64,000 bases of DNA from Lichenostomus cassidix (taxonomy: Eukaryota; Chordata; Aves; Passeriformes; Meliphagidae). Position numbers and translations under genes: made by a program. The DNA lies in assembly GCA_008360975.2 (NCBI GenBank), contig CM039183.1, positions 50,801,350 to 50,865,349 of the forward strand, in the 5' to 3' direction. This document shows, one piece after another, positions 1 through 13,046 of the stretch. Under the pieces are notes generated by a model. That model searched no databases. It was not told where the DNA came from and saw only the letters and a list, made by a program, of their open reading frames with translations. Position 1 is the stretch's first letter. The number at the start of each line of letters is the position of its first letter.

Positions 1-1329
1 GTTTTCCATTTCTGATTTCAGTATGGACATTAGATCAGTTCTACACTAATTTCTTTTTCCACATCATTTCATCTCTCTCTTGGCTGAAGTGTCAAGCAGC
101 TAAATAAATATCAATTCAGTATTTACCACAAAATAGTGAGAAAAAATTAAGAGAGCAATTCTGTAATGTTCTGAAATCTGCAAAGTGTCAGTAACTCCTG
201 AAATTTTTTATTTTTTTCCTGAACTCAGAGAGAAACAGAAAGCGCTTAGCCTGTTGTTTGGGCTACTGAAGTCACATTCAGAATATGGTGTAAAAGTTAT
301 CATTAAAATGTAGCATTTTAAGAGGAAAAAATCCCAGCACTGTGCAATCCCAGCAATATGCTAAAGAAATACTTTAGCATACTAGGTACAAAATTAGGAG
401 TCCTTTGGTCTGGCCCCATAGGCTTTATCAGGCAAGATAACTATTTGAACTGAATTTGACTGCTTGGAATTATGTTTGATTTCACAGAGGTAAAATGCCT
501 GCAAGACCTACAGGCATATGGGATTCAGGTGTTTGCAGCTGGTGACTTCAGGTTCATTAATTGCAACTTTTTGGCCAATTTCTGCCTAGAGCAGTCATGG
601 ATACAGCATTGCACAGAAAATTCTGTCACTTCAAGAACAGAGGCACCAGCTTGAGCATGTAGAGTTTATTCTATGCCCTTCTTTGGTCAATAAAGTAGCA
701 TTTTTATTTCCAGAAACAATAAAAATTTCCCAAGCAGTTGATAAATAGCCCTAAGTCTGAAAACTCTGCAATGTGGAAAGGATGTTAAGAAGCACAGGAA
801 ACTCCCCTGCTTCCCACGAAGCCAGAAGTCCCAGAAGGAAGGTCTCAGGGATTGAGCTGCAGCTGCCTGATTTCTGTTTGACTGAGGCTGTCAGGGAGGG
901 TCTGCTGGCTTCCTGCATCCATCAGTTGGTCCTGTTTTTGCTGGGTGTATCCTCCCTGTGCTGGTGTTTGGCTCTGACTGCTCTGTGTTGCTTGGGCAGC
1001 TGCATCAGATCAGGGGTTGATTTCTTGCTGTCAGTGCCCAGTTTGGTGCAGTCAGGAGGAGCAGCCAAAGCTCAGTTTGCTGCTATTTGGAGCTATGGCT
1101 TCATGCATATTGTCAACATGAAATGGGGCACAACTGCTCAAAAATCGTGGCTGACCTGCAGAATAAGTCACCAAGGTTCAGCTTGCCTCTGATAGCTAGG
1201 AAATCAGAGAAGTCACCCTGGAAAGGACAACTGCCTGCTCTGGGCCCCTGTGCCTTTTTTTCCCAGTCATGGTAGATGTTTTCCATATATCTGGGCACCA
1301 CAATGATGCTAGTTTCTTAGCATCTCACT
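1..1329. other. Intergenic, no gene recognised
   Basis: This is AT-rich sequence at first. From about 773 to 1290 it is somewhat GC-richer and carries open frames up to 139 codons, with no recognisable domain, no codon-level conservation signal visible to the eye and no splice context. It is treated as noncoding. Confidence 0.6.
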
Positions 1330-1733
1330 AAATGAATTATAAAATCATCAAGGCTGGAAGAGAACTTTAAGATCAAGTCCAAACATCCAGCCAGAACTGC
1401 CACTGTAGCCCCCAAACCACTAACCCACATCACCCAGCACCAGATCCAGACAACTCTTAAACTCTTCCCTGGATGGTGACTCCACCACCTCCATGGGCAG
1501 CCTATTCCAGTGCCTGACCACTTCAACAGTGAAAACAATTGGTCTGATATCTAATCTGAATCTCCCCTCTCCCAGTTTAAGGCTATTTTCTTCAGTCCTC
1601 TCGCTGCAGGCACAGGGGAGACCAGCCCCCACCTGGCTACAGCCTCCTTTCAGGGAGTCGTAGAGAGTGATGGGTTCCCCCCTGAGCCTCCTCTTCTGGA
1701 GATCAAACAAATCCAGCTCCCTCAGACATGTTT
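1330..1733 (-). mobile_element. CR1 LINE, 5'-truncated 3' end
   Basis: Read on the minus strand this is a 5'-truncated CR1 (chicken repeat 1) retrotransposon. It contains the end of the ORF2 reading frame, with readable LQKRRLRGEP, LKGGCSQVG, VVRHWNRLP and EVVESPSREEF, followed by the CR1 3' UTR. The UTR has the usual ending TTGGACTTGATC, TCTTCCAGCCTTGATGATTTTA. A 96-codon piece remains open in frame, so the copy is only moderately decayed. Downstream primary sequence at about 1334-1345 carries the degenerate ATGATTTTATAA tail typical of CR1. It has no 5' end and is not mobile. Confidence 0.92.
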
Positions 1734-1967
1734 TCTACACACTCCACACAGACACACAGCCAGTCCAGTCCAGCCCAGCCTGAAGACCACTGACCAGGAC
1801 AGAAGGCCAGCTGGTGGGACAGGGGTCAGCCATGGCTCAAACTGTGCAGATTCCAGCTTGACAAATACACTGAATTTACAAAGAGTGGTTCTCCAGATCA
1901 AAATAATGTGTTCTTAGGAAGGAATGAAGATTGAGATTTTTAGGGATCAAACCAAGTGGATAAATAA

Positions 1968-2045
1968 GAGAATCATAGAAAGTGGAGCTGGGTGGGTCAC
2001 TTAGTTCATCCTGTTGACAGCCCAGGACATTCAGGACGGAACTGT
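1968..2045 (-). repeat. Possible CR1 tail remnant
   Basis: The plus strand reads GAGAATCATAGAA followed by GGGTCACTTAGTTCATCC. This resembles the reverse complement of an older CR1 3' tail (GAATCATAGAA, then GGTCATCTAGTCC). It is short and diverged, so the assignment is weak. Confidence 0.35.
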
Positions 2046-2154
2046 TGATGTCAATCTCACAATATACTGGAATTAACTCTATGCAGGGCAGGCAGACAAG
2101 CAGAGAACCAGACTTGGAAGAGTTAAACCTCAGGAACAGTCAGGCACTCAGAAG

Positions 2155-2265
2155 ATTTACTGTAGGTGGAATTTCATTACACAGAGAAACTCATGGCTAG
2201 AATAAGCTGCCAAAGGAAACAATAGAAGCTACTACCTTCCTTTAAAGACTTAAGAAAATATTTTA
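2155..2265 (+). repeat. Possible ancient CR1/L3-like fragment
   Basis: The pieces AGAATAAGCTGCCAAAGGAA, AGAAGCTACTACCTTC and TTTAAAGACTTAAGAA have the order and spacing of the CR1-clade segment that normally encodes 'W..LP.E...AP....FK...'. Divergence is high, and a profile search is needed to confirm it. Confidence 0.25.
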
Positions 2266-5200
2266 AAGAAATAAATATTTGGTAGTACATCTGCCATCTC
2301 AAAGGATACCTAGCTTTCTTTCATCCCTGCAGTGTTCTCTGTTCCAGCTGCAGTATATTTTCCTCATTGCACTGCTAATTTTCTTTTTTTTTTAAGGCTT
2401 AAAAGCAGCATCTGCTACATTTTAAGCTAGCTCTCTCTGCTCACCCAAGCTACTGTCATCCCTATCTCAGCAGAACGGATATAAAAGCAGCTTTATTCTG
2501 CCTTTTGGCCTCTCCTCAGCTTGGGGATGAAGAAAATGGCTGTGTCACTCCTCAGGTTATAGCCCAGCCATCTCAAAGCTTCTCTACTCACTGCCAGAAA
2601 GCTGTGGAATATAGGGCACCCCAACATCTGCTCCAGGCTGGAGAACACTGATTCTTAGCTATTTCTTTCTGCTTGCAATTTGACCTGTAACACTGGAGTC
2701 TGGCTTATTTGTTCTGCTGACAGGCTGTTCGTAAGGCACTTCATGGGACCTTAAAGAATTTCCAATCTCAGCTGCAACAGCTAAACAAGAGTTAAAAAAA
2801 TGCTCTGAATTTTGACGTTATGATTAATTTCTGAGTGGGGAAGGTATTAGTTTCACCACGTGAGGAACATATTTTTGCCATTACCTAAATAATGAAGCTC
2901 CAAGGACAAGGAAAAGGAACTTGGAAGCCCTATTTTTCCCATTTTAATCCAACTGCAGCGGGGGTCGGTGCCTCCTATGTCAGCTTGTTATAATGACGAG
3001 TTACTAAGAGGTTTTTTTGCTTGTCAGCTTTTTGACAACTCTTGAATGGTGTAAAGGTGGGCTAAGAGATGATTAGTCACCACCTGCCTCTAACAAACAA
3101 GTGCTCTTGAGTAATTCATGTGAAATGTTTGACTATGAATAAACTCATTTAAAGTGCCAGCTCTTTCAAAGATCCTGGTGGCCATCAGGTGCTGTTCCTC
3201 TTCCCAGGGATTGTCTTGACCACTGTCCCACAATGCAGTTCCACAGCCACATGCTCCAGTCCTGAGTTCCTCTGGGTGTCAGTAGGAAGAAAGCCAGGGA
3301 GGAGGCACACAGAGCAGTTTATGCTCCCTGCATGAAAAACTATTTTGCATTTTGCTCCGTGTCTCACTATGTATATTTAGACAACACAAGAACATTAGAT
3401 GTAAGGTCCTGCACAGCATTCCTTGACCCCCAGCTGCTTCCCCTGCAAGGGCAGTGTGTGCACCCTGGCAGCAATGGGACAGACACAGCTGGGACACTGC
3501 CTGTATCTGTTTTTTGGTACATCTTGCTCTTTGAATGGTGCAAGGAGCTTCAAGTGCCCTTCCTGCATGATTTTTGAGCCAGATATGTCTCATGTATACA
3601 TACTCTGAATAGGAACAACAAACACAATATGTATTGTTCTATTATTTTTTCGTTCCATTTTATTTACCCTCTCTTCTATCATTTTTATTGAGTTCCCAAC
3701 CTTGTGCTTTGAATCCACTACACTGCTTACCTTCTTTTTCCCATCTCCTTTATTTAGGCTCTCCAGCCCCACTGTATGTGGCACATATATTCTCCCCAAA
3801 ACCTAACATTAAAGACATAGAACACCTGCTCATGTACTCTCTCTTTCACTCACACAGGAAACCATGGAAAGACATAACAAAGAGAAATCTCATGTCTGAA
3901 GAAGTCAATGATTGTCTTGAGACTTCACACTTTTCTGGCAGAAAATGGATTCCTAATGTGCTACAATACTTGTCTAATAGTAGCACACAGTCCAAAAGCC
4001 AACGCACACAAAACACCACAGTCTGAGCTGTTGGTACCTGAACCAATTCTTTTGCATTTTGTGCCTTGGGCTGTATTCAAAACAAGTTTGGCATCACCTT
4101 TTTATCATTTAATTTGGAGTGTCTTGTTCCTTCTCTGCTGGACTTCTAAAACACTTCGTAAATACACTGGACACCAAAGTCCAGTGGGAAAGTTGGCAAC
4201 ATTTGTTCAAAAAGCCTGCTTGAAGAGAGAGTGGAAGATGATAATTCATACCTATGTAAGATGATGAAGAAAAGGCTTGATGAAAAAACATCATGATAAC
4301 CACAGGACCAAATGGACCTAGGTGAGGATGTTGAACAGAAAATCACCTTCGAGGTGTTCACTTCAGAGTTCCCAAGGATCACATGGTTTCCTATAGATAA
4401 AAGGTTAGGTGATTTTAAAAGCACAAGTGAGTACAAAACATGATCATTGCACTAACACCAATTCCTTTTGAAGCATAAAATCCTACAGCTGCTGTTCTAA
4501 GTTTTCACACCTGCTCCAGGCTGGAAGAGTGTTCTCATATCAGAAAGGCAAGTGAAACAGCTAAAGAGGAGCAAGTTAAATCCTTTGGCAAAGACTACAG
4601 GTGCAGGGTGGGTGGAAGCGGGGGCAAGGAGCAAAAAGTGCCATGCAAATTTCACTATCAAGCCTGGGAAATTGCCTGTGTTTCTGCCAGACCAGTCCCT
4701 GGAACACTTCCCAATGAAATACAGTTTGCCACCCATTTTCTGGGGAACACACTTCTTTGATTCCCACCAAAGTGTATACTAAAACCTTGATGATATAATT
4801 TTTCCTTTGTATAAATTGTCATCCCTCCATATAAAAAATATTTCCAGTATTTTCTGTATTCAGTTCTAGTACAAAATGAGGTTCCAGGGCTTTGCTGTCA
4901 GTGTTTTAATTCTGCAGGATGATTTATTTGTGAATAATCAATGTTTCATCTGTTGTATGGCATGTTGGGACAGTTATTCTTTTAAAAATCTTTGGTTCCA
5001 GTTTTTCTTCCAGATAAGCAGACACAGATACCATTGAACTGTAAGAGCACATGAAAATCAAATTATCCTGACACCTACTCCCCTGTAATCCATCCACCAT
5101 CATCCAATACAGAACAGTCAAATAAATGTTGAGTTTACTCTGAGATTATTCCATTCTTGTTCTAATAGGCAGAACAGTCCAAGTAACTTGTTCCTGAGAC

Positions 5201-8200
5201 TGGACTTTGTATTTCCTCATTAAAAAAAAAATCCATTCTGCCATTTTGTTAATAGGAAGTGGATCAAAGAGATGAAGAAATCTTCTTTGCATTTATTAGA
5301 GAAGAAAACTTCATTTCACCGATTAAAACCCTTTAATTTGCTGTTTAGCTGAAAGATTCACAGATATGCTAGGTAACATCCAGGATCATAGTAAGGGTCT
5401 ACAGAAACATCCCTAAAAAGATGCATTAAACAAAAGAATGAGGAAACTTCAGTGCAGGTGAGAGGGAATAATTTTTGATTTTGAAAGCATGAATAGCTTG
5501 CAGAGTGCATGAAGAGACCAAAGACAGGAAAGAAGAAGTAAATCAAGAAAATGTCAGCTACACTGAATCCACAAATGCTGTGCAGTTTATGGACACGTGA
5601 TGATTGCTACAGAACTTAAAATTATATTCACTTACAATGATGCTTTCAACTCTAAAGCCCTCACCTCAGTCCTGGCATCAGTGAACTCTTTATGACAAAA
5701 GGCAAATAAATTGTTCAGCACAAATATAAACCCTCACATTTTCCTTTTCTACCAATACTTCCAAGGAAAAGAAAATAACCCAATAATATGGATAATGTCT
5801 TTGCCCTCTTCTGTCACCGAAATTGAAAACTTTAAGGACAACATAACAAATCTTCAGGAAATCTTAAAAAAGAAATAAAATTTAGAATTTGGGAAGAGAA
5901 ATGCCACCAGTCCAAATGTCCTCCCCTTCCTCATTCTTCCCCACAATTTATATACTGAATATGATATCACATGGTATGGAATACTCCTTTGGTCATTTGA
6001 GGTCAGATATGCCAGCTGTGTCTGCTTTCAACTTCCCATGCACCTCCAGCCTCCTCACCACTGTAGCAGTACTAAAAAAAGAAAAGACTTTGGCACTATG
6101 TAAGCCCTGCTCAGCAGTAACAAAAACAACTCTATATTATCAACCCTGTGTTCAGCACAAATCCAAAACACAGCCCCATACCAGCCACTGGGAGGAAAAT
6201 TAACTCTACCCCAACTAAAATCAGCACAATATTCCATACATTTATTGAACTACCTGAAGAGTAAGAAAAAAGTTTGTTTTATTGGAGGTAAAGGAAGGAA
6301 AATCTCTTGCTCTAAGGTAATTATACTGTGCAGATCTGAAGCCATTTTTTATGACCTAAAGTAATTTTGATATTTCTGACCTAAATCAATACACCTCATC
6401 TGGTTGACTGAAAACAATACTGCCTCAGAGTTAAAATCTATTATTATTGTTGTTAATTGCTTTGTGTTTTAAAAGTATGCTATATATTTTCCCTTTCTCT
6501 TTACAGTTAGAATATCCAAGGGGATTTCTCGTTTCCATTAGAAATTTAATTTCCTTCAAATGCTTCTCATGTCTTAAAGTGTATTGCTGGAACGTAAAAG
6601 TTGTCACTAGATGAGTCCTGGTGTCCCAGCTGATATTTGTGAGCATAACCCAAAGCCACAGACTTCAGCAATCTTCACATCAGGCCATATAAAAGGACAG
6701 ATACAAGAACTCTAATCTAAACTAAAAGCTAAAGTTCAATGAGTATAACTTCCTCTACAGTCTTACATGCACACTTGTATTTCTACACTGAAAAATTAAA
6801 TATAAGTAAGAGTAAATACACTAGAATTCAAATGTCTCTTGTCTTCAGTACCCTAACATGCTGCATGCAGTACATAAAAATAATGTGCTAGGACTAAGCA
6901 GATCTGAGATATAAGCTGATTTGGCTGTGCTATGATAAGACATTTCCATGGTATTCCTTTCACTAAAGAAAAAGGAAGATGGATGATTTTTCCTTAATAA
7001 TCCAAGTGTCCAACCCAAGCCAGGTAAGCAGTGATGGACCAAGTGACAAGTTCTTGGTGGCTTTAAAATCAGTTAAATTCATTATTGTAGACATAGCCTA
7101 TGCAATTGTAGCAAGAGAGGCATTGTCAGATCAAAAGCCAGTTTAATGACCCATGAGAGAAACTCTTTCAGAGGTGAGTTGCTGGCTGGAAGGAACTGGG
7201 GAAAGGGGATTAGCAGAGACATCTGTTCTTCCTTCCTACTTCCTATAACTGGTTTGTGGATCAATGGAAAACCTGTTTCCAGTTTTGCCACTTTGTAATT
7301 TTTCAACCTAAGCAAACAGATCATTTAAAGAAACGTCATTGCATCGCAGGAGCCCAGCACTCATTCTGTTCTGCTAGCGCTCTCCAATGCCAAGATTAAC
7401 ACCTGCGGTAGGAAAAGTAACATAACCACTAACTCTGCGTGTTGGCATTCTCACCAGACCAGAACAGGCTTTCACTTGGTATGGCCAAGTGCTCTTTCTT
7501 TCCCCTCATCTCCTTCCCCCCAGGAAGGAGAGATTTTTGGAGATTCAGAGATAGGTAAAGACCTTCAGCTAGTGCAAACTGTTGTGGCTTCTCTGACTTT
7601 ACACAAGAAGCTGGTGCCAGGAGCAAATAATTGGTTTATGTAGGGAAGCAGGACAATATGAATGTAATCCTCACACTGAAGCTGGCATGAGCAGCCACTG
7701 CTGAGTGACTGCTGTTTATATGTCCCACTTCCTGCTGGTTTATGAGCATATGTTATATCTACAGGAGATATGTGTAGGGAGCGGAAACAAAGATACTATA
7801 AAGGAATCTGTCTTCATCAACAGGAGAAATGCCTAAAAAAAGCACTTTTTACACATGGAATCAGAACTGTGCCAGGGCTGAAAAATGAGATTTACAGGCA
7901 AATTTGAAGACCAAGAGGGCACCACTAGCAGTGAAACCTGAGCAGTTTTGCTCAGGGTGATATAGGAGAGCAAGGATGTTCCAGCTCTGGCCTGTAAGGA
8001 GACTGGGTCTTTCCATGGAAATATCTTCCCTGTCACTCTACTAAAGGCAGAAAGGACTCAGAAGAGTGCAGGAGACCCTGAAAGTGCAGGGTCAGCTAGG
8101 GTGAAGGCCAGTCTCACCCTGCACCTTACTATGAGAGTGGGCTGCCTCCAGAGCCCATGCAAGCACCAGAGCTCAGACAGTGGCTCTAAGCAATCTCCCC

Positions 8201-8600
8201 GCGGAGCTGCAGATGAGCCTGGAACAAAAAGCAGCTTCACAGTCTCTGGGGTTGTGAGCAGCCAGAAAAGAGGAAGGTATTCTGCCTCTTTTCAAGGTCA
8301 AAGCTTGTCTGCAGAAAAATCTTTGTGAGACTGACCCTCGCAAATCATAACAATAATTTTTCTTTCCCAAGCATTTTGTTACCCTTGCTAGCAACAAGAT
8401 CATTTAAGATTTCAAAATGTTTCATAGAGAGACAAAACCTTAAATTTTCAGTGTTCTGAAGACCAGTTTCTCTTTACAGTGAGCATTTGAGTAATATTGT
8501 GACATCATGAAGCACCTGATGGAAAATAAGTAAATCACTCAGGATAGTTAGTTTTAGATACAAGAGATTCTGCATACCTTGATAAATCCACATCTGCAGT

Positions 8601-8624
8601 TTCCATATTTCCATATTTCCATAT
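8601..8624 (+). repeat. Short tandem repeat (TTCCATAT)x3
   Basis: Three perfect copies of the 8-bp unit TTCCATAT are present, followed by TTTC. This is a small simple repeat with no further context. Confidence 0.85.
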
Positions 8625-9690
8625 TTCTTTGGTTCTTATTCCCATAAATCAGCTTCACAGGGACATAGAGATAAAGCTTGATGCAGAAAATTGTATTTAT
8701 GTTGCATTCAAACAGTGGAAGACCACCACTGTGAAGCTTTACTGGAATAAGAGCTAAGCCCTGCTATCTGATATCCACCAGAATTTAGGAAGGAGCTTAG
8801 CTGATCTTACTGACCCAATGAGCAGCTTTAACATTTTTGAGAAGGCGCATAAAGCACATTTTCACCTCTTCTTATCCTCCCTTCCCCCACCAGTGCAAAT
8901 GCTTTCAAATCTTTTCTCACACAGAGCTAAATTCAAGATTTTGAGGAGAGCTAGTGATATGATTCATTGGGCAAAAACTCAAATGTAAATGCCTTAGTTT
9001 AGGACAGATTTACAAATGCAGCCAAGGAACAGCATCCAAATTCCCAAATCAGTGTAGGAAAATAGTGCAAGGCAAGGAAAAGAAGCAGTTTCTTCTTTCT
9101 GACCTTGTTTTCCACTTGAGGGGAAAAAAAATAATGCTTCTAAAAGACACAGAACTCCCACTCTCTAGTCAAAAAATTAACATACGAACAGTTCTGATGT
9201 ATGTAGAGAAAACTTGCCAGATTTATCTTCTGTACCTTTCTAGGAACTGCTTCCAGTTATGTAGCATGGGTGCAGTGTCTGGTAAATTAAGCCAAAAGTA
9301 ACTCTCAATCCAACAAAAATCTTCTCTATTTAAAATGGTTTGTTACAGAATCCTCTTGCAGGAAGAGTCACATGTCAGTATCAACTCAGACAACTGAAAA
9401 CCCTGATCCAGGACTAGAAAATCCTATAGTCAGGCCCTTTCAGTCTGAAATATATTCCCATATTCAGTGTATTTTCCTTCTTCATAGGAACAACTCCAAT
9501 ATTTCTGTCTACACCTACAATTAACTGTTTCAACATTAAAAACTCATCTAAAGGGGAATTATGTGTTTAAAACATTTAACTTATGTCATTGCCAAATTTA
9601 TATTCTCTAATATAATTATATATTCACAGGGGATAAGACTTTTATGCTACTTTTAGGTATTTACGGATCAAAAGGTCATTTGGAAAACAT

Positions 9691-9738
9691 CATTTGGCAT
9701 CCAAATGCCTCTGAAACAGAATTCCAGAATTCTGGAAT
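9691..9738. repeat. Two adjacent short palindromes
   Basis: CATTTGG-CAT-CCAAATG (9691-9707) is followed 13 bp later by the perfect 18-bp palindrome ATTCCAGAATTCTGGAAT (9721-9738). The second contains TTCNNGAA-type half sites. No gene context is near. Confidence 0.75.
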
Positions 9739-12700
9739 CTACTTTTCTGTGTGCATGGAGATGATGCTTTTGCCTAGCAGGTGGAGTAAGCAGAGTCCAA
9801 GGGCTTGGTTTTCTAGTGTACATGACTGACTTTTTCCATTGAAATCCATCTGAGAGAGATTTGCAGTGGCAAAAACCATCTATCAGACTCTGATACATCA
9901 GCATTAGACTGTAGCTCAGAAGAGCTCAACTCTGAAAGACTATACATCTGTTAAACATCTTGGCATTTCTGAAAAGTTGGCTGAGATTGCATTCCTTGAA
10001 TCAGCTTCTAGGGACTTGCCTTGAGGCTCATTTAACCCAATCTGGGCAGTGCTCTGAATATAGCTAATCTTAGTAAGACATGCTCAGATATTCAGGAATC
10101 TGATGGCAAGATGTGGGCCAAGGAAATAGAACTCAACCTGCATTTCTCAGTAATTTCTAGGAGGGAAAATGAAATACACTGGAACTCTGTAGTGTTCGTG
10201 TACTTCCCTTCTCTTTCTCTTTCCCATACAATTTGCATGCAAAACTGTGAGCTGACATTCTCTAGTGCTCCAGGATATGAATCACCTGCTGGCATATTTG
10301 GAAAGTTTCTCTAACAGGTATATGTAAATAATCTGTCAGGTTTCTTGTGCTGGGATTCAAATGGTCTTACTAAAAACAGGTGAAGGGAAAACTTCCCTCT
10401 GGCAGGATTGGTGCTGGTGCAAGGGTATGTGAGTCATTGGCTGGTGGTGCATCTTTGCAGACTCCTTGTAGATCCACTTAAGTTGGTAGGACTCTATTCA
10501 ATGCATTGTTCATCAAACCACAAACTTGTGGGTTATTTTTCTTGAGGGAAAAAATACCAGTTCCCCAGTAAATGGACACACAACTTGTTCAGTGTAACAT
10601 CTCACATCTTGCTGCTCAGCTGATAGCCCTTTGGCCCAGCAATGCCCTTCTTTGCACCACCTTCCACATTGATGAAAACCTAGTTTTATTCAATCTTTGC
10701 AAAGCGACCTTTATTGAAACCTTTCTCCATTCCAAGTACTTTTATGGCGCGTAGTTAAAGCAGATAATTGGGAAAAAACTTTATGGATGAAAAATATGGG
10801 AAACTCCTTAGGTTATGACCATCAACCCATTTGATTTTCCAGGTATAAAACACTCTATTGTTCATTTCTCCAGAACAGAACTTGAGATGGAAGCCCTTGA
10901 ACAAGCAACTTGAACAAAACAGGTGAAATTGTGGTCCTGCAACTGAAGCAGGACTTCCTTTTCAGGGTGGCCAGAAAATTACTATTATCTCAGCTTCCAT
11001 AAAGCCACCAGTCAACAAGCCTTTCTTTTTGCTCTGTATTGGAGAGTTTCAGCCTGATTTTCAGTACTGTGCCTTTAAAATTCAGGGCAGTAAATTATAG
11101 AGAGTGAACTAATGGGAGTTTACACCACAGTAAAGACTCTGTACTTCCCAGTGTCACTGCTCTCAAACCCACCCTAGAAAGAGCTAAATACCACCTAATC
11201 ACATAGCTCCAGTCTGTTGAAAAGGCCAAGAACCACAGGGATACATTTCAAAGAAACTGCACAAACACCCTAGAGGGATTTACCTAGGTTCAGTCAGTAG
11301 GAAGCACCAGGCAAGCCTGCTGGTGGAATTTAGGATATCTGAATGTGGCCTTTAGTAGTGCTAAGGTAGCAAATGCCTACTTGACTTCTAAAGGGAGCAA
11401 ACAAGGGAGACCTAGGCTCTGATTCCCAGATCAGCTTGCTCAGTTGAATTTTGTGACAGAAGCAGGCCTTCAGCCTTTGAGAGCTGGGACTGGTGAAAGC
11501 TCTGTTACCCACAGTCACTCTCAACACCTGTCTGCCACATCTGCTCTGGAGCTGCAGAAGAGCTGGCAGGCTGGTGGGTTTGTCCCTAGTGGGACTACTG
11601 CTGGTGCACTGTACATGCTTCTGAGAGGCAACAAAAATTCAGGTTGAGGAGGTGTTAAAGAGCCTTCTAAAAAGAAATTTAAAAATCAAAAATGTAAGAC
11701 TTATCAGAGATTCAAACTAAGTATCTCAAAGCTTTGGAGACGGCCATCCGCTGAGCATCTCCTGTACACAGAGGTAATTTTGGTTGAATCCTTTACACAG
11801 AAGTAACATTGTAAGCCTGTCACTAACATCTCCTACTTGTGTGCTGGTTGACTCTGTTGCCACAGCCATACCTCCTTTGCAGAACCAGACACCTGCCTTG
11901 CAGTTAATGCTCTTGCCTGGCTGGAGTGAGAGCAGGCTGTGCAGTAACACCTGCGCTACACAGTGACTGCCTTGCCATGCAGGGAGATTGGATTAGCAAC
12001 TGGGGAGCTGAGCTAATAAACTGTAGCTAATGCTCCCCCACGAGCCCACTAATTTGAGTTAAAAATGCCACTTTGCTCGCATTAAGGGGCTTGTGTGTAG
12101 AAGGGATTTGAGATGGTATCAACGCAGGGGTAATAACAGCGAGAAACACTCTGACAGTTATTACAACCTTTGAAGCTCTGAGAAAAAAAATTCTATTAAT
12201 AAGTTATATAAGCCTATAAAATTATCTGAAGTGAAAGAGATTATGTGGTACACTTCTGTGTGTCAGTCAGAATCAATGAGAACAAAGGAGAAGATGTATT
12301 CACACTTGTGTTAGACCTCTCCAGATAAAATGTCTGCTTGGGAAAGAAAGGGAACTTTGCAACCTCTGTCAGTGAAGAACCATCCCATCTGCCTCAGTCT
12401 TTCTGTCCCAAACACTGCAGAGCCATGGTGACAACCACCACCTCCCTCTTACATGCCTCACACACAAGAAGTCTGAAGATGAGAGCCACAGATTTACCTT
12501 TATGGTCTTTTCCTGCCCTGGAAACTTCACACTTATGCACAAAGAGCCTTTTTCAAAAACCTGCTTCAACCTCTAAGTCTTTTTGTATGCAGCAAAGCCA
12601 ATTTTTAATTCTATTCTCTTTAACTGGGGCCAGAAATAATTCTGTCTTCCAGGACCAGGAGTGGGTGCCAGAAGACACTTAAAGCTGCATTTCTGGGATA

Positions 12701-12951
12701 CATTCACAATTCAAATTTTGCTTTAAATTAAACCAGGAGACATGGTCCTCTAGGACTGTTTAAGTCTACACAGCACAATAATACACAATGTATAGAGCCC
12801 TGAATTGACGCCAACTGAGGCCACAAAAGAAGTGGAGCAGGGTACCTGTGGAGGCCAGCAGCCCCAGTGCCCCTCTGACAGCCCAGTGCTGCACCAGCAC
12901 AGCAGCTTCTAGACCCAGCCTGGCAGTGACACACCACTTTGGGCCGGGATC

Positions 12952-13046
12952 AGGATGCAAAGGATGCAAAGGATGCAAAGGATGCAAAGGATGCAAAGGA
13001 TGCAAAGGATGCCAGGAATGCAAGGGATACAAGGGATGCAAAGGAT
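12952..13046 (+). repeat. 9-bp minisatellite, unit AGGATGCAA
   Basis: About ten tandem copies of AGGATGCAA are present. The first six are exact and the last four are degenerate (GCCAGGAATG, CAAGGGATAC). Because the unit is three codons long, every frame reads as a repeated tripeptide (Cys-Lys-Gly or Lys-Asp-Ala on the plus strand), which explains the open frames across it. There are no unique spacers. Confidence 0.95.

Larger units (their letters stand above)
2266..12951. other. Intergenic, no gene recognised
   Basis: No exon, RNA gene or intact repeat was seen. All open frames are short (the largest is 130 codons at 3634-4026) and overlapped on both strands. Non-repetitive blocks with clustered homeodomain-type and bHLH-type words at about 2780-3175 and 11985-12215 may be conserved noncoding elements. 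The GC-richer 12730-12950 flank adjoins the minisatellite. Confidence 0.6.

Noticed and set aside
773..1192. 139-codon open frame with hydrophobic segments
   Set aside because: The frame overlaps open frames on the opposite strand, has no homologous domain that could be recognised, and ends next to a CR1 copy. It may be decayed repeat sequence.
1420..1710. 96-codon minus-strand frame as a host gene
   Set aside because: Its translation is the C-terminal part of CR1 ORF2, so it belongs to the 5'-truncated LINE.
12952..13046. CRISPR-like array
   Set aside because: The units are contiguous 9-mers with no unique spacers, in vertebrate DNA.
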